NCBI GenBank assembly: GCA_035222895.1
Contig: JAVYIG010000876.1
Coordinates: 124,001 to 188,000, forward strand
Direction of reading: 5' to 3'
Length of the DNA stretch: 64,000 nt
Source of the DNA: Strongylocentrotus droebachiensis
Taxonomy: Eukaryota > Echinodermata > Echinoidea > Camarodonta > Strongylocentrotidae
Below are positions 32,954 through 43,995 of this stretch, piece by piece; positions within the stretch are counted from its first letter, which is position 1, and every line of letters begins with the position of its first letter. The notes under the pieces were generated by a model. It was not told where the DNA came from. It did not search any database and worked only from the letters and a program-made list of their open reading frames with translations. A program made the position numbers and the translations under genes.

Positions 32954-33147
32954 TACAGCCAAACTTGTCTATAGCGATCACCCAAGGGAAACACAAAAAG
33001 TGGTCTTTGAAGACAGGTGGTCTTTGTAGACAGGTTCCTTTAGTACATGTTTCAATGAGAAACAATTTTTCAAGGGAAACAAAACGTGGTCTTTATAGAC
33101 AGGTGGTCTTTGTAGACAGGTGGTCACTAAAGCAGGTTTGACTGTAC
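32954..33147. mobile_element. TIR repeat (ACAGTCAAACCT family), uninterrupted copy
   Basis: 194 bp, ends TACAGCCAAACTTGT / AGCAGGTTTGACTGTA, interior with GGTCTTTATAGACAGG and GGTCTTTGTAGACAGG. It is the inverse of the copy split by the LTR element (4407-4459 plus 10404-10551). It lies about 80 bp after the transporter stop, probably within its 3' UTR. Confidence 0.8.
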
Positions 33148-34437
33148 ATGGTTGTATTCCTTTTTACAGTTAGCATTCCTGCAAATCGATTGCTTTGTTT
33201 TTTGAGGAGGTGCGGGCCATTTGCAACCCCTATATTGGACAATGAAACAGAATCAGATGACTTGTATTGCAATACATTAGCCAGTAGATAAACCCTCCGG
33301 ACAAACAAATTCTTGTAAGAAATAACTCTGCAGGAAATTGTGGGCATTTTAAGGTTTTTAATGTCTACTGATTGATAAAGGCATTTAGCACCATGTTGTA
33401 TTAAAAGTACACAATAGAGGTGTGTAGCTGATGTCACATATTTTACAGACATCAGAAACATTGAATGAAATATATGCTCAAATTATGAACAAGTCCATGT
33501 ATGAAAATGATGAAAACATTCTTACTGAAAAAATAAGAATACTTAAAACACACAATGTTGCAAAACTTGTCTTCAAATGTTAGGGATTTGCTCAAGAAAA
33601 GTAGTCTGTATAAGGATGCTTTTACCTTCTACAATCTGGGTATACAGGAGACACGAACTGGGATATCCTTGTACGAGACATTGAACTACATTTGCCACTC
33701 CAGAATATTTCCAGTGCAATATAGTAGTGTAGCAACTACTTTTATTAGAGCAAGTCCAAGATATTGTACCAATATTACAGAAGACATGAAAGTTTTTAGC
33801 ATACCCAATGATTCTGTTGATAGCCCAGGCCAGTAGAGTTTGAATCAGACCAAATTACAAGGAAATTAAGTGATAGTTGCAGTATTAATTTCAGTTTACT
33901 TTGCTATATTGTTTGTAACGTATGGAATAGCAAATTATTGAATATCTGTGACTTGCCCATTAGTATTTTGCAATGACTGGAATATTTTTAAATGTGAGAC
34001 TAGTTGTTTTGAGCACCCTGAGTGGATGCTTGTTTTTTATTAGTAAATCCTTATTGTTATTTATATCATTATCAATTGTATCTTTTTTAGCGAAGGCTAG
34101 TTGATAGAGCCCATTATTGATTGTGATGTTGTGTGCTATACATGTATGTGGTATATGCTATGTACATTTTGATTTGAAATAGGGTGTTTTGATTCTATGC
34201 ATGCAACAGATTATGTATAGAAATGTAGATTTGTATCATTGTGGTAAAACTGCATTTTTTTTTTCTCCTGGAAAAGAATTACATGTGAAAAGGTACATGT
34301 ATATAAAACTATGCTAAAGGAGGCATGCATGTAAAGGAGAGACAAATCCAAAAGTTTGGAAGTCTTAAAATCATGTGTATTAATTTGACATTTTTCCAGA
34401 TCAGTAATGAATGCTTTTGTTTTGCATTACATACAAG
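33148..34437. other. Non-coding sequence after the transporter
   Basis: No domain or repeat recognised. Frames of 90-120 codons exist (for example - strand 33093-33461 and + strand 33555-33836) but resemble nothing I know. Some of it is probably 3' UTR. Confidence 0.4.
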
Positions 34438-35288
34438 CGTATGACCATTGGTGGTACAGTTATCGAGCCTTCAACCTCTATCCGAAGTTTGGGTGTTGAG
34501 ATTGACGCTAATCTGAAGTTGAATCGCCACGTGTCATCTCTATCCAGTTCGCTTCACTTTCATTTGTCCAACATAGCACGCATCAGGCCCTTCCTGGACC
34601 AGTCTGCATGTGAGCATGCTGTGAGAGCGCTCGTCTCGTCTAGGATCGACTACGCAAACTCCCTTCTCTGTGGCACTTCTGCATTAAATGTGAAGCGTCT
34701 GCAGCGAGCTCAGAACCGTGCTGCAAAGTTGGTTTTTCGGGCCAAGAAGTACGACCATGTAACACCTTTCCTACAACAACTTCATTGGCTCCCCGTTGAA
34801 AAGCGCATAACATACAAAATTCTGACTATTACATACAAATGTCTTAATAATTCTGCTCCCAACTACCTCACGAAACTCTTACGTAAGCATCAAACAGCAA
34901 GACCAGGGCTCCGATCAAGCAATGACCCAGCACTACTCGCAGTTCCAAGGACCAATACATGTACAGGTGACAAATCCTTCTCTTCTGCTGCACCACGCCT
35001 ATGGAACAACCTCCCCCAGAACGTACGGACGTCGTCATCCCTTTCTCAGTTCCAGAAGTCCCTTAAGACATTTCTATTTAATACTTAATCTGTACCTGTA
35101 ATATTACATGTAGTTTATAAGTTATTTTGTAAGACAATTTTTTTTTTTTTATGCGTAATCAGGAAATGTAATCAGTTCATAAGTTATTTTGTTATTGATA
35201 TTCTTATATATGTATATGATATGTAAAGCGCTGTGATACATTTACTGTAATGAGCGCTATATAAATGCAAATATTATTATTATTATTA
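34438..35288 (+). pseudogene. 5'-truncated L2/CR1-like LINE, C-terminal ORF2 remnant
   Basis: The frame from about 34411 to 35088 encodes the C-terminal part of a non-LTR reverse transcriptase. Family words are SIRSLGVEIDANL, IARIRPFLDQ, LVSSRIDYANSLL, LQRAQNRAAKLVF, LHWLPVEKRITYKIL and AAPRLWNNLP. The reverse transcriptase core and the endonuclease are missing, which is the usual 5' truncation. The 3' end has GCGCTATATAAATGCAAAT and then ATT repeats to 35288, the tail type of the L2 clade. The remaining frame is uninterrupted, so the insertion is fairly young. Clade assignment is from memory of these motifs. Confidence 0.88.
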
Positions 35289-35666
35289 CATAATATGGAC
35301 ACATTGCAATATTTCTTCTTATTTTTGAAAATTAAGCTTTTTATGTGTACTTGTGTGTCTCTGACATGTACATACATGTACACACATACAGGACATCTTT
35401 CTAGCTAGTCTATTGACTTTACAAATGGAGAAAGAAAATGATATATTTTGTTAGTTTGGACAAACTGTTACCAAAATTGATGATTTTCTTTTGTTTGGAC
35501 GAATTGTTACCAAAGAGGATTACAGATCGATACATGTTAGTCAATGTGTTCTTATTACAAGTAATTTCTGATTTTGGGATGAAATGATTGGACAATATAG
35601 GCCAGTGTTTTACCTGAAAAATTGTATGGATTGGTCTGATTTATTCCTTTGCAATATAAGCCTATA

Positions 35667-35872
35667 CAGTGTGAGTCAAAAAAAACTTTACACCTAGAAA
35701 AATGATAATAATTTTAAGAATCATTTATGAAAAGTAAATTATTATACACCATATGAAAGAGTGTTTCATCCCAAATCGTTTGGTACCATTTTGGGTGGTA
35801 TGTGTTCACGCTTGGATAAATAGGAGGCATTGTTTGCGAGAGTGCAAAAATCGACTTGCGCCAAATAATGCT
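35667..35872 (+). mobile_element. TA-flanked DNA element end, copy 1 (mariner-like?)
   Basis: Starts CAGTGTGAGTCAAAAAAAAC after a TA. The following 200 bp match the inverse of 50995-51198, which ends GACTCACACTG followed by TA. The TA flank and terminal form suggest Tc1/mariner. No transposase frame is seen. Confidence 0.65.
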
Positions 35873-35994
35873 TATGTGATGTTTGAATAAAACAATTGGG
35901 ATTTCGGTATTAATTCGGTCTTTGCAGATCCAAATAATATCCCTACCAAAATTAATCATGTCACACATATCAAAACACACACAGAGTCACACTC

Positions 35995-36065
35995 AATAAG
36001 TCACACAAACACACGCACACACTTACACATACACACACACATACGCGCGCACACACACACTCACA
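35995..36065. repeat. CA microsatellite
   Basis: Interrupted ACACAC tract. Confidence 0.85.
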
Positions 36066-36379
36066 TAGCAAATTTAGATGCAGACTGACTGAGTCCTTTG
36101 GGAGAAACAATTCATTATGATGTTAATGCACCAAACTTTCATTTAATGGCATTATGATTGAATTTTAATTCCATTTTGATATCAATTGGGAAATTTGCAA
36201 ATTTACAGTAATGTTCATTACGTAATGATGTCTTGGTTCCAAAAAGGTAACCACAACACATATGAAGTTATAAACCGCATATTGAAACAGAATGTTTTTT
36301 TTTTGTACATGCGTATTTTACTCCAAATGAACACCATTATCATATGTTTGTGTGTGTGCGCGTGGGTGTGGGTGCTCTT

Positions 36380-36470
36380 GTAATGGGTGTAAATCGGGGA
36401 CAATCGTGCGTAACACACCTTCCAATCGGGGATATTTGGTAAATCGGGGATATCCCCGATTTCCAAATCG
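36380..36470. repeat. AATCGGGGAT palindromic words
   Basis: Several AATCGGGGATAT words, including the palindrome AAATCGGGGATATCCCCGATTT, lie just ahead of the 39-bp minisatellite and are its inverse. Confidence 0.75.
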
Positions 36471-36617
36471 TTTGAAATGCTTTTAGAAACGCTTAAAAAT
36501 AATTAAAAAATACTGCCATCTCTTGTTCTGGTCTTTTGGAAAAAGTCCCCCATTTCTATTTCTGATACGCATTGCCTTTACACTTTTGTGTAAGGGTACC
36601 TTTGCTAAAAAAATTAC

Positions 36618-37085
36618 ACACATATTTGATATCCCCGATTACGTGGTAAAGTTCTCGCACATGTTTGATATCCCCGATTACGTGGTAAAGTTCTCGCACA
36701 TGTTTGATATCCCCGATTACGTGGTAAAGTTCTCGCACATGTTTGATATCCCCGATTACGTGGTAAAGTTCTCGCACATGTTTGATATCCCCGATTACGT
36801 GGTAAAGTTCTCGCACATATGTTTGATATCCCCGATTACACGGTAAAGTCCTCGCACATCTTTGATATCCCTGATTACGTGGTAAAGTTCTCGCACATGT
36901 TTGATATCCCCGATTACTTGGTAAAGTTCTCACACATGTTTAATATCCCCGATTACACGGTAAAGTTCTCACACATGTTTAATATCCCCGATTACACGGT
37001 AAAGTTCTCGCACATAATATATCCCCGTTTCCACCGTAAAATCTTCACACAATATTTTGATATCCCCAATTTTACGGGGAAATAC
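36618..37085. repeat. 39-bp minisatellite
   Basis: About 12 units of 39 bp containing GATATCCCCGATTACGTGG and AAAGTTCTCGCACATG. The first five are almost identical and later ones increasingly diverged (ACACGG for ACGTGG), fading out at 37085. Because 39 is a multiple of three, frames stay open on both strands (13-residue repeats), an artefact of the array. Confidence 0.93.
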
Positions 37086-37261
37086 TCTGCAACTTAAGGT
37101 TCATTGAACAAAACCAGGGCGGCACTACATGGGAGGGGAAGGGCGCGACCGCCCCTGATTTGTGCTCAAAAATATAAAATAAAAAAACTACAGAAGAGAA
37201 AAGAAGAAAAAGGTGAGGGAGAAGGAAGAAGAGTATGAGAAAAGAGAGGACTGGGTCATAC

Positions 37262-37315
37262 AACCACTGGCGTACTGGTAGGGGGGGCGCCAGCCACCCC
37301 CCCCCCCAAATAAAA
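37262..37315. repeat. G-run/C-run pair
   Basis: TGGCGTACTGG followed by a G run and a C run, one of several GTACGCCAGT/GGATCCGC-associated homopolymer pairs in this interval. Confidence 0.6.
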
Positions 37316-37639
37316 TTGAACCATGACTTATTTTCACAAGTAATGTATAAATGTTCGTGATATCACATGATTTTCAACAAAATGCTAATTTCTCCATTAT
37401 TTCTTGCAAACTGACCTATTCCCAAATAGCCAGGAAGAGCATATGTTTTTTGATAGTCACTAAGGGCCTTATAGTGGCCACGAACAGTAACACTAATTCC
37501 TTTCCAGAAGCTACTGTGCAAAGCACTGCCGGGAGATAACATGCTACCCACCACTCGGGCTGAGAATGGACAGATTTGCGAACGAGCGTTCCATACTTAC
37601 ATCATGTAACACTGCACATATACCGTTAAGGGGCCCATT

Positions 37640-39052
37640 GGGGGAAATTGAATTCAGACAAGATTAAGAGTAGAGAACGGTACAACGAATCGTCTTCTTT
37701 CTCTAATAATTAAATGAAACGGCAAAGCTTCCGCGCTTAGCGGGAGGGGCAACTAATTTCAGACTAGGATTAAGAGTCGAGAACGGTACAACGAATCGTC
37801 TTAATCTTTCTCTAATAATTAATGAAATGCGAAAATGATTTCAGACATAGGATTAAGAGTAATAATTAAATGAAACGAAAAAGCTTCCGCGCTTCGCCTG
37901 GGAGGGGGGGGGGGGGACTGAATTCAGACAAAGACACAATAAAACGATTCGTCTTCTTTCTCTAATAATTTAATGAAACTTGAAAGCTTCCGCGCGTTTC
38001 GCGCGGGAAGGGCGAAAATGAATTCAGATAAGGACTAATAGTAATAATTTATTGAAACGTCAAAGCTTCCGCGCTTTGCGCGAAGGGGGGGGGGACGGAA
38101 TTCAGACAAGGATTAAGAGTCGAGAACGGTTCAACAGTAGGCTAAAATGAATCGTCTTCTTTCTCTATGAATTTAATGAAACGCGAAACTGATTTCAGAC
38201 ATAGGATTAAGAGTAATAATTAAATGAAACGAAATAGCTTCCGCGCTTCGCGTGGGAGGGGGGGGGGGGGGGGGGGGGGACTGAATTCAGACAAAGACAC
38301 AATAAAACGATTCGTCTTCTTTCTCTAATAATTTAATGAAACTTGAAAGCTTCCGCGTGTTTCGCGCGGGATGGGCGAAAATGAATTCAGACAAGGACTA
38401 ATAGTAATAATTTATTGAAACGTCAAAGCTTCCACATTTCGCGCGGGCGGGGGAGGGGGACTGAATTCAGACAAGGATTAAGAGTCGAGACCGGTATAAT
38501 GAATCGTAATATTTCTATAATAATTAAATGAAACGTCATAGCTTCCGCGCTTCGCGCGGGAGGGGCGAAACAAGAATTAAGAATCAAGAACGGTACAACG
38601 GATCGTCTTCTTTCTCTAATAGTTTAATGAAGTGTCAAGGCTTCCGCGCCTTGCGCGGGAGGGGGGCAAACTTAATTTAGACAAGAACACGATACAACGA
38701 ATCGTCTTCTTTCTCTAATAATCTAATGACACATGAAAGCTTCAGCGCTTCACGCGGGATGAGCGAAAATGAATTCAGACAAGGATTAAGAGTAATAATG
38801 TATTGAAACGTCAAAGCTTCCGCGCTTAGCGCGGGAAGGGGGGAACTGAATTCAGACAAGGATTAAGAGTCGGGACCGGTACAATGAATCGTCTTCTTTC
38901 TCTAATAATTAAATGAAACGTCTTAGCTTCCGCGCTTTGCGCGGGAGGGGCGAAACAAGCTTTAAGAGTCAAGAACAGTACAACGGATCGTCTTCTTTTT
39001 CTAATAATTTAATGAAGTGTCAAAGCTTCCGCGCTTCGCCGGGAGGGAGAAA
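37640..39052. repeat. Satellite with 360-bp higher-order repeat
   Basis: At least 14 related units of roughly 80-110 bp. A typical unit is GAATTCAGACAAGG, then ATTAAGAGTCGAGAACGG, then CGAATCGTCTTCTTTCTC, then TAATAATTTAATGAAACG, then GCTTCCGCGCTTCGCGCGGG, then a G run. Equivalent units recur about every 357-366 bp (for example 37839/38196, 37920/38284, 38022/38384 and 38099/38465). Four-unit blocks were therefore copied together. The CCGCGCTTCGCGCGG part is a strong GC hairpin. No protein is encoded. Confidence 0.93.
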
Positions 39053-39804
39053 AACTGAAAAATAACTTAGTTCCTGGCTCCGGGTTTATAGGGTTAAATT
39101 TGTAGACATTTGGACATTGGCATTTTTATATTTGTCGGTAATAATATTGGTGGCTCGTTTTGTTGGTAATCGGCGGCCTCTAAACCCCCCCCCCCCCCCC
39201 ACCTCCCCCACTGAAAAAGATCTAGCGACGCCCCTGATGACGACACAGTTTATACACTCGAGATAATTTTTGCAAGTACTACTGGTGAAGTACCGGACCA
39301 CCGTCTTTGTGCATTGTGCGGCATCAAAGCATAATTTATTCAACGTCTCATGACGTGACAGATCACTTTTCTCTAACTTCCAATCAGAAGGCCTCTTTTT
39401 TTCCATGAAGGGCCGGTGGACATTAATGCGCCAAATGTGGTTCTCCGAATTGCAAAAGACCCCTACTCTTTGAAGGGGTAGGAGAAAGCAACCTTACGTC
39501 ATATTACTCCAGGAAGTGCCTGAAAATGCGTCTAATTTGGTTTTACACTGTCGCTCATAAAGTTGGAATATTTTTTTCTTATTCCAATTTATGGAATTAT
39601 TTTAAAAATAATTTAAAAATAATAGATCTAGATAATAGTTTACATTCTCAGATTTTATTGAAAAATAATTTGCCAATGTGTTTTTTGCGTGACTGCTATT
39701 AAAGCATGTGTATGCTACTATGCTTATCAACTAGGGGACCTATGCCCTTTAGTCATAAATGACAGTAATGAGGATTAATGCCACACAAAAGGGCACTAAT
39801 ATAG
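39053..39804. other. Non-coding sequence with a C run
   Basis: C run near 39187-39200 next to GGCGTCGCTAGATC-type words (inverse orientation), as in the homopolymer-bounded elements further on. No gene. Confidence 0.5.
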
Positions 39805-39878
39805 CACATCGTCACGGTTTTGATCCTGGGGCCTCACAGTTACGAGGCTATTGCTTTGTCACTGAACCATGACTGTAC
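39805..39878 (-). mobile_element. tRNA-derived SINE head
   Basis: On the - strand, ATGGTTCAGTGACAAAGC then CCAGGATCAAAACCGTGACG, a degenerate tRNA-like A/B box pair. Confidence 0.5.
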
Positions 39879-40925
39879 GCAGCGGGGGCTAGGGTAGGGG
39901 GCAGTTTCCATAAATTAAAAAAACAACAGAAAATGCAATACATTTTCAATAATTTATTGCATTTAACCCCGGTGCCTAAAAAAAAAATTCTGTGTGCCCA
40001 TGCCTTGAGCCATAATGCACGATTAAGGATGAAGATGATGAAGATGTGGAATGAAAGATGAGTGGGTGGAGGTTGGACGCTGTGGCTGAGTGTTCAACCG
40101 TTTAATATTATCCTCATCACCCTTTTCATCATGATCATATAATGTTTTCCTAACGTGTAGCATGCATGGTTCTACCCAAGGTCCTGCTATTCTACCAGAA
40201 TTTACATGATTGAAACACTATGTTTATCAACTCAGCCAAATTTCTATCGCTATTAATAAACATTTAAATCATAACATGGTGTAGGGTGGCCTATACGGGT
40301 AAGGCACGGCGCGGCTGGGCTCTAATTTGCAGAGAACAACAAACACATCTTCACTCCATGCGTGCATGTGGGGATCTGCCTGGGATTATGCATGCTTGCA
40401 ACCTCATGGGTTTATTTGCATATATCTACATAGATTTACATGTACATTGTATGGCAACTGTTACTAATAAATATTCAAATAACAGAGCATACATCAATAT
40501 CCATAGATTTCTGTGCATATCAATGAGCTGCTATGAATATTCAATACATTCATACTGTAAAGAACAATAAACCAAAGGATGAACATGAAAGAAAATGACT
40601 AAAATTGGGGAGAGTGAATATAGCACAAGAGCATGTAGAGGGAATGGTGACGGTGATTAAATGTGATGGAAAGAGCAAAATGGAGTTTGATGATAGAAGA
40701 ATGCAAATAGACATATGGGAAGATAGGATGCTTTCATACATGCTACAGTACAATGTCCTGTTCAAAATATAGCTCTACAATGGGAAACCAAAATTAATTC
40801 GAAACTAGGTGTATTCTTTACAATTTTGATGACAAGTATACAGGATCGAGGCAAACATGCCTTGCATTTTCCTCTTAACTCATGGGGATACTGGATAGTA
40901 TACGGTGGACCGCTCTGGTCGGCCT
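39879..40925. other. Non-coding sequence, nothing recognised
   Basis: No protein-like frame or repeat over about 1 kb. Confidence 0.45.
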
Positions 40926-41320
40926 GGGTCATGCGCGGATCCAGGGGGGCTGAGGGAGCTACCCCCCCCCCCCCCCCCCGCCAAAAGAGGGAGAGAGAGA
41001 GTGAAGGAAAAGAAGGGAAAGGGAAAGACGACAGAAAGGGAAGGAAAGAAAAGGAAGAAGAAGAAAAGAAAAGAGGGGGAAGATCAGTTGCGATTTTTTT
41101 TCCCGCCAACAAGGTGCGCTGGTGCGGATCGGGGGGGGGGCGAGTGGTCATTACCCCTCCCCCCCCCCCCCTCGCCACTAACAAAAAAGAGAGAAAAGGA
41201 AGGGAAAGGAAAGGGAAGTGAAAAAAGAAAAAAAGAGAGAGAAAAAAGTGATAGAAAACAGAGGAAGAAGACAGGCCCGGAAGAAGAAAGGGAATAGGGA
41301 GAAAGTTGAGTTGCGATATA
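40926..41320 (-). mobile_element. GGATCC/poly-C bounded element, purine-rich
   Basis: Begins GCGCGGATCCAGGGGGG and contains C17 and G/C runs, then two long purine stretches separated by CAGTTGCGATTTTTTTCCCG and CCAACAAGGTG. It is an inverse relative of 43425-43995. Non-coding; Lys/Arg/Glu-rich frames come from the purine stretches. Confidence 0.65.
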
Positions 41321-41789
41321 TATTTTTTTTTAAGGAAATGTTGTTGCATATTTCTTATACCGTAATATACAATTTATACATTGAATGTATCAAACATTTA
41401 GATGATCATGAATGATTCTGTTAACTATTAATGACGGTTATGACCTGTTCATGACACTGTTAATAAATATCATGAATGAATCAAAATAACGTTTAGATAC
41501 TGTTAATAAAAGGGCTCCCTATTTTCAACAGAGAGGAGAAATTCAAATTCTAGCATCTCTTCAAAATATCCATGTTACCAATAAACTTTAGCATGGATAT
41601 TAGTTTTCTGCAGGCAGAAAGAAACGTAAAAATGATCATGCATTGGTATGTTAGTGTATCATTAGAATTATTCATATTGTTTTGTTACATCTCGTGAAAT
41701 AGTATGCATTCAAGCTTTTGGAACTTTTTTTGTATTTGTATGAAAGAAAGCGTTTGGAACTTATAATGCACATGATGTAATTTTGGTAA
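41321..41789. other. Non-coding sequence
   Basis: AT-rich; nothing recognised. Confidence 0.4.
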
Positions 41790-42130
41790 CCCGACACATG
41801 CTCCGCCGACAATTGCTCCGCATGAAGCGACATTTGCTCCGGTGACATTTGCTCCGACGACATTTGCTCCGCCCAAAAAGTGCCCCGTAAAATACAAATG
41901 CTACTACGACAATTATTGCTCCCCCAAAAGTACCCCGTTGAAGACAAATGCTCCGCCGACGTATCAGGAGTGCCCCGTAAAAGACAAATGCTCCGACCAT
42001 AAAATTGCTCTCTGATCCAAATGTGCCTCGTGGAAGACATGAATGCTCCTCTGGCAATTAGTACAATAAATTGCTCTGCCGTCATTTGTTTTGCCTAAAA
42101 AGTGCCTTACAGAAGACAAACGCTCAGCCG
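41790..42130. repeat. TGCTCCGNCGACATT degenerate 15-mer cluster, copy 1
   Basis: Irregular repetitions of TTTGCTCCGACGACAT and AGTGCCCCGTAAAAGACAAA. The inverse words (GGAGCAAATGTCGGC) form the cluster at 45830-45962. Frames across it are Cys/Arg/Ser-rich artefacts. Confidence 0.8.
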
Positions 42131-42254
42131 TTTATTGCTCTACTCCATAATGTTTAATTAAAAAAATCAAGTTATAGCTCCTTATGCAAGTTCTTCACCG
42201 AAAGATAATTACTCCGCTAAAAGTCTGTTTCATGTATTGCACATTAGCTGATTC

Positions 42255-42300
42255 AAAGCTCAAAACTCTCTCTCTCTCTCTTCTCTCTCTCTTGCTCCTC
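42255..42300. repeat. TC microsatellite
   Basis: Short CTCTCT tract continuing as T/C-rich sequence to about 42405. Confidence 0.8.
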
Positions 42301-42538
42301 CTTTTCCTTTGTACACCCTTTTCTTGTCTTCCTAGCTCTTTTCTTTCCTCTCATGCTATTAGTCTTCTTTCATTTTCCTCACTTTTTCTCTTCTCCTCCA
42401 CTCGAGTTCTATGACTCTCATGAAATTGTAACATAATGTAGTACATGTAATACATTCTTGTTTAGATTGGATTTTTCAATAATATCCAGTCCGTTCTCTA
42501 AAGATTTATTTTCTTCATTTAAGTGTTTGTAGCTTTAC

Positions 42539-42540
<2 letters not shown>

Positions 42541-42576
<36 letters not shown>
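42541..42576. repeat. TA microsatellite
   Basis: Uninterrupted (TA)n of about 34 bases. Confidence 0.95.
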
Positions 42577-42578
<2 letters not shown>

Positions 42579-42939
42579 TGAGTAAAGCACCCCGTCTCAT
42601 TCGAGTACTTTGTTTTCAATGACTTTAAGGGATGAAGAACTAACATCAAACTGCAACAAAATGATTTGTGAAAATGGGAATAAGCAGTAAGGTTAAGAAC
42701 TAAACCATGAAGATAATAAAATAACAGTGTTATTCATTTTCTTTATTCTTACCTTTTCAAATAATAATTACAAAAAATGACATCATATATTCAACCAAAA
42801 AATCCATGATGCAAATATATTATATCATAAGTTACCATCCTTTTCTGAAAGAACTGTTTTCACAGTTATCTTCATTATGTTTCAACCTAATTCTTTTACA
42901 AACTGTATAGGCCTAATTTCCATGATGTTAATATCATTT

Positions 42940-43060
42940 TCTACAGATACAACTAACCACCTTCTCTTGACTTGTAAGAAGGTTTCGCTTTTTTGGAAGA
43001 TTGTATCCAAATTAATTGATACTTTGTTTAATTTAAGATTTTTTTTGAACGAAAAATTCT
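42940..43060 (+). pseudogene. Possible LINE zinc-ribbon (zf-RVT) fragment
   Basis: A short frame encodes DTTNHLLLTCKKVSLFWKI. This resembles the TxxHLLxxCPxVxxFW motif at the end of LINE reverse transcriptase proteins. The fragment is too short for a firm assignment. Confidence 0.35.
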
Positions 43061-43424
43061 TTTAATAGGTCATAAAATAGAGAGCCTGAGAAATGAATCT
43101 TGTCAATCTTATTTTAAACTTTGCTCAGTTTATTATCCATAGAAACTATATTAGAGAATGTTTTGGAAGTGAAAAGCACAGGATACATGCTGTATATTTG
43201 ATAAAAGAAGCCCCGCCGTTCCGCAGGCCATGACATGTAGGCCTCTAGATAAGCATATTTCTTGCCTGACTGTAAATTTAGGAATTCGTCATTTTCCAAA
43301 AAACGCATAAAAAAGTACAATTTACTAAAAAGTGAGGAAAAATCTCGGAAAATTATGTCAATTCAGCAACATTTGTAAATCAACGGTATCGAATTATAGA
43401 AATAAATCACTTTCGAATCATATT

Positions 43425-43995
43425 GGGGGGGGGGGGGAACTGCCCCCATCAGTACGCCAGTGCCCCCCCCCCCCCCGATCTACTCCTTGTTGGCGGGAAA
43501 AATTGCAACTGATCTCCCCTACCTTTCTTCTTTCTCTTTTTTTTTTCTTTCCCTTTCTCACCTCTTTCCCTTTCCCTTCCCTTCCTTCTCTCTCTTTTAG
43601 GTTTTCGGGGGGGGGGAGGGGGAGGCAAGGGCCTTTCGGCTCCCCCGATTCACACGTTGTTGGCTGGATTAATCGCAGCTGATCTCCCCTTCTTTTTACC
43701 CTTTTCTTTTCTTCTTCCTTTTTTTTCCTTCCCTTTATCTCCTCTTTTACTTTTTCTTTCCCTTTCCTTCCTTCTCTCTTATTTGTTTTGATGGGGGGGG
43801 GGGTAACAGCATGGGAGGCAAGGCCTTTTCGGCCCCCTCCCGATCTCCTTCTTCCCCCCTTTCTTTTTTCTTCCTCTTCTTTTTTCCCCTTTCTCTCCTC
43901 TTTCCCTTTCCCTTCTTTTCCTTCTCTCTCTCTCTTTTTTTTGCGGGGGGGGGGGAGGCAAGGCCCGCTCGGCCCCCCTCCCCTGGATCCGCGAC
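43425..43995 (+). mobile_element. GGATCC/poly-G bounded element with three internal repeats
   Basis: Three pyrimidine-rich blocks of about 170 bp, each starting near a GATCTCC or GATCTAC word and ending in a G run plus GGCAAGGCC. They share TTGTTGGCGGGAAAAATTGC / GCAGCTGATCTCCCC. The element ends CCCCTGGATCCGCGACTG. It is an inverse relative of 40926-41320. Non-coding. Confidence 0.65.

Noticed and set aside
33093-33461. 122-codon - strand frame
   Set aside because: No recognised family; overlaps the TIR repeat end and probable transporter 3' UTR.
36618-37085. CRISPR-like array
   Set aside because: Units are contiguous without unique spacers and the DNA is eukaryotic.
36523-37097. Frames on both strands with 13-residue repeats across the 39-bp minisatellite
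   Set aside because: Unit length divisible by three keeps frames open on both strands; no evidence of a gene.
40762-41349. 195-codon - strand frame and overlapping + strand Lys/Arg/Glu frames
   Set aside because: Purine-biased interior and homopolymers of a transposon; several phases open simultaneously.
41672-42085. 137-codon - strand frame rich in Ser, Gly and Cys
   Set aside because: Follows the degenerate TGCTCCG 15-mer cluster; no domain and frame shared by overlapping alternatives.
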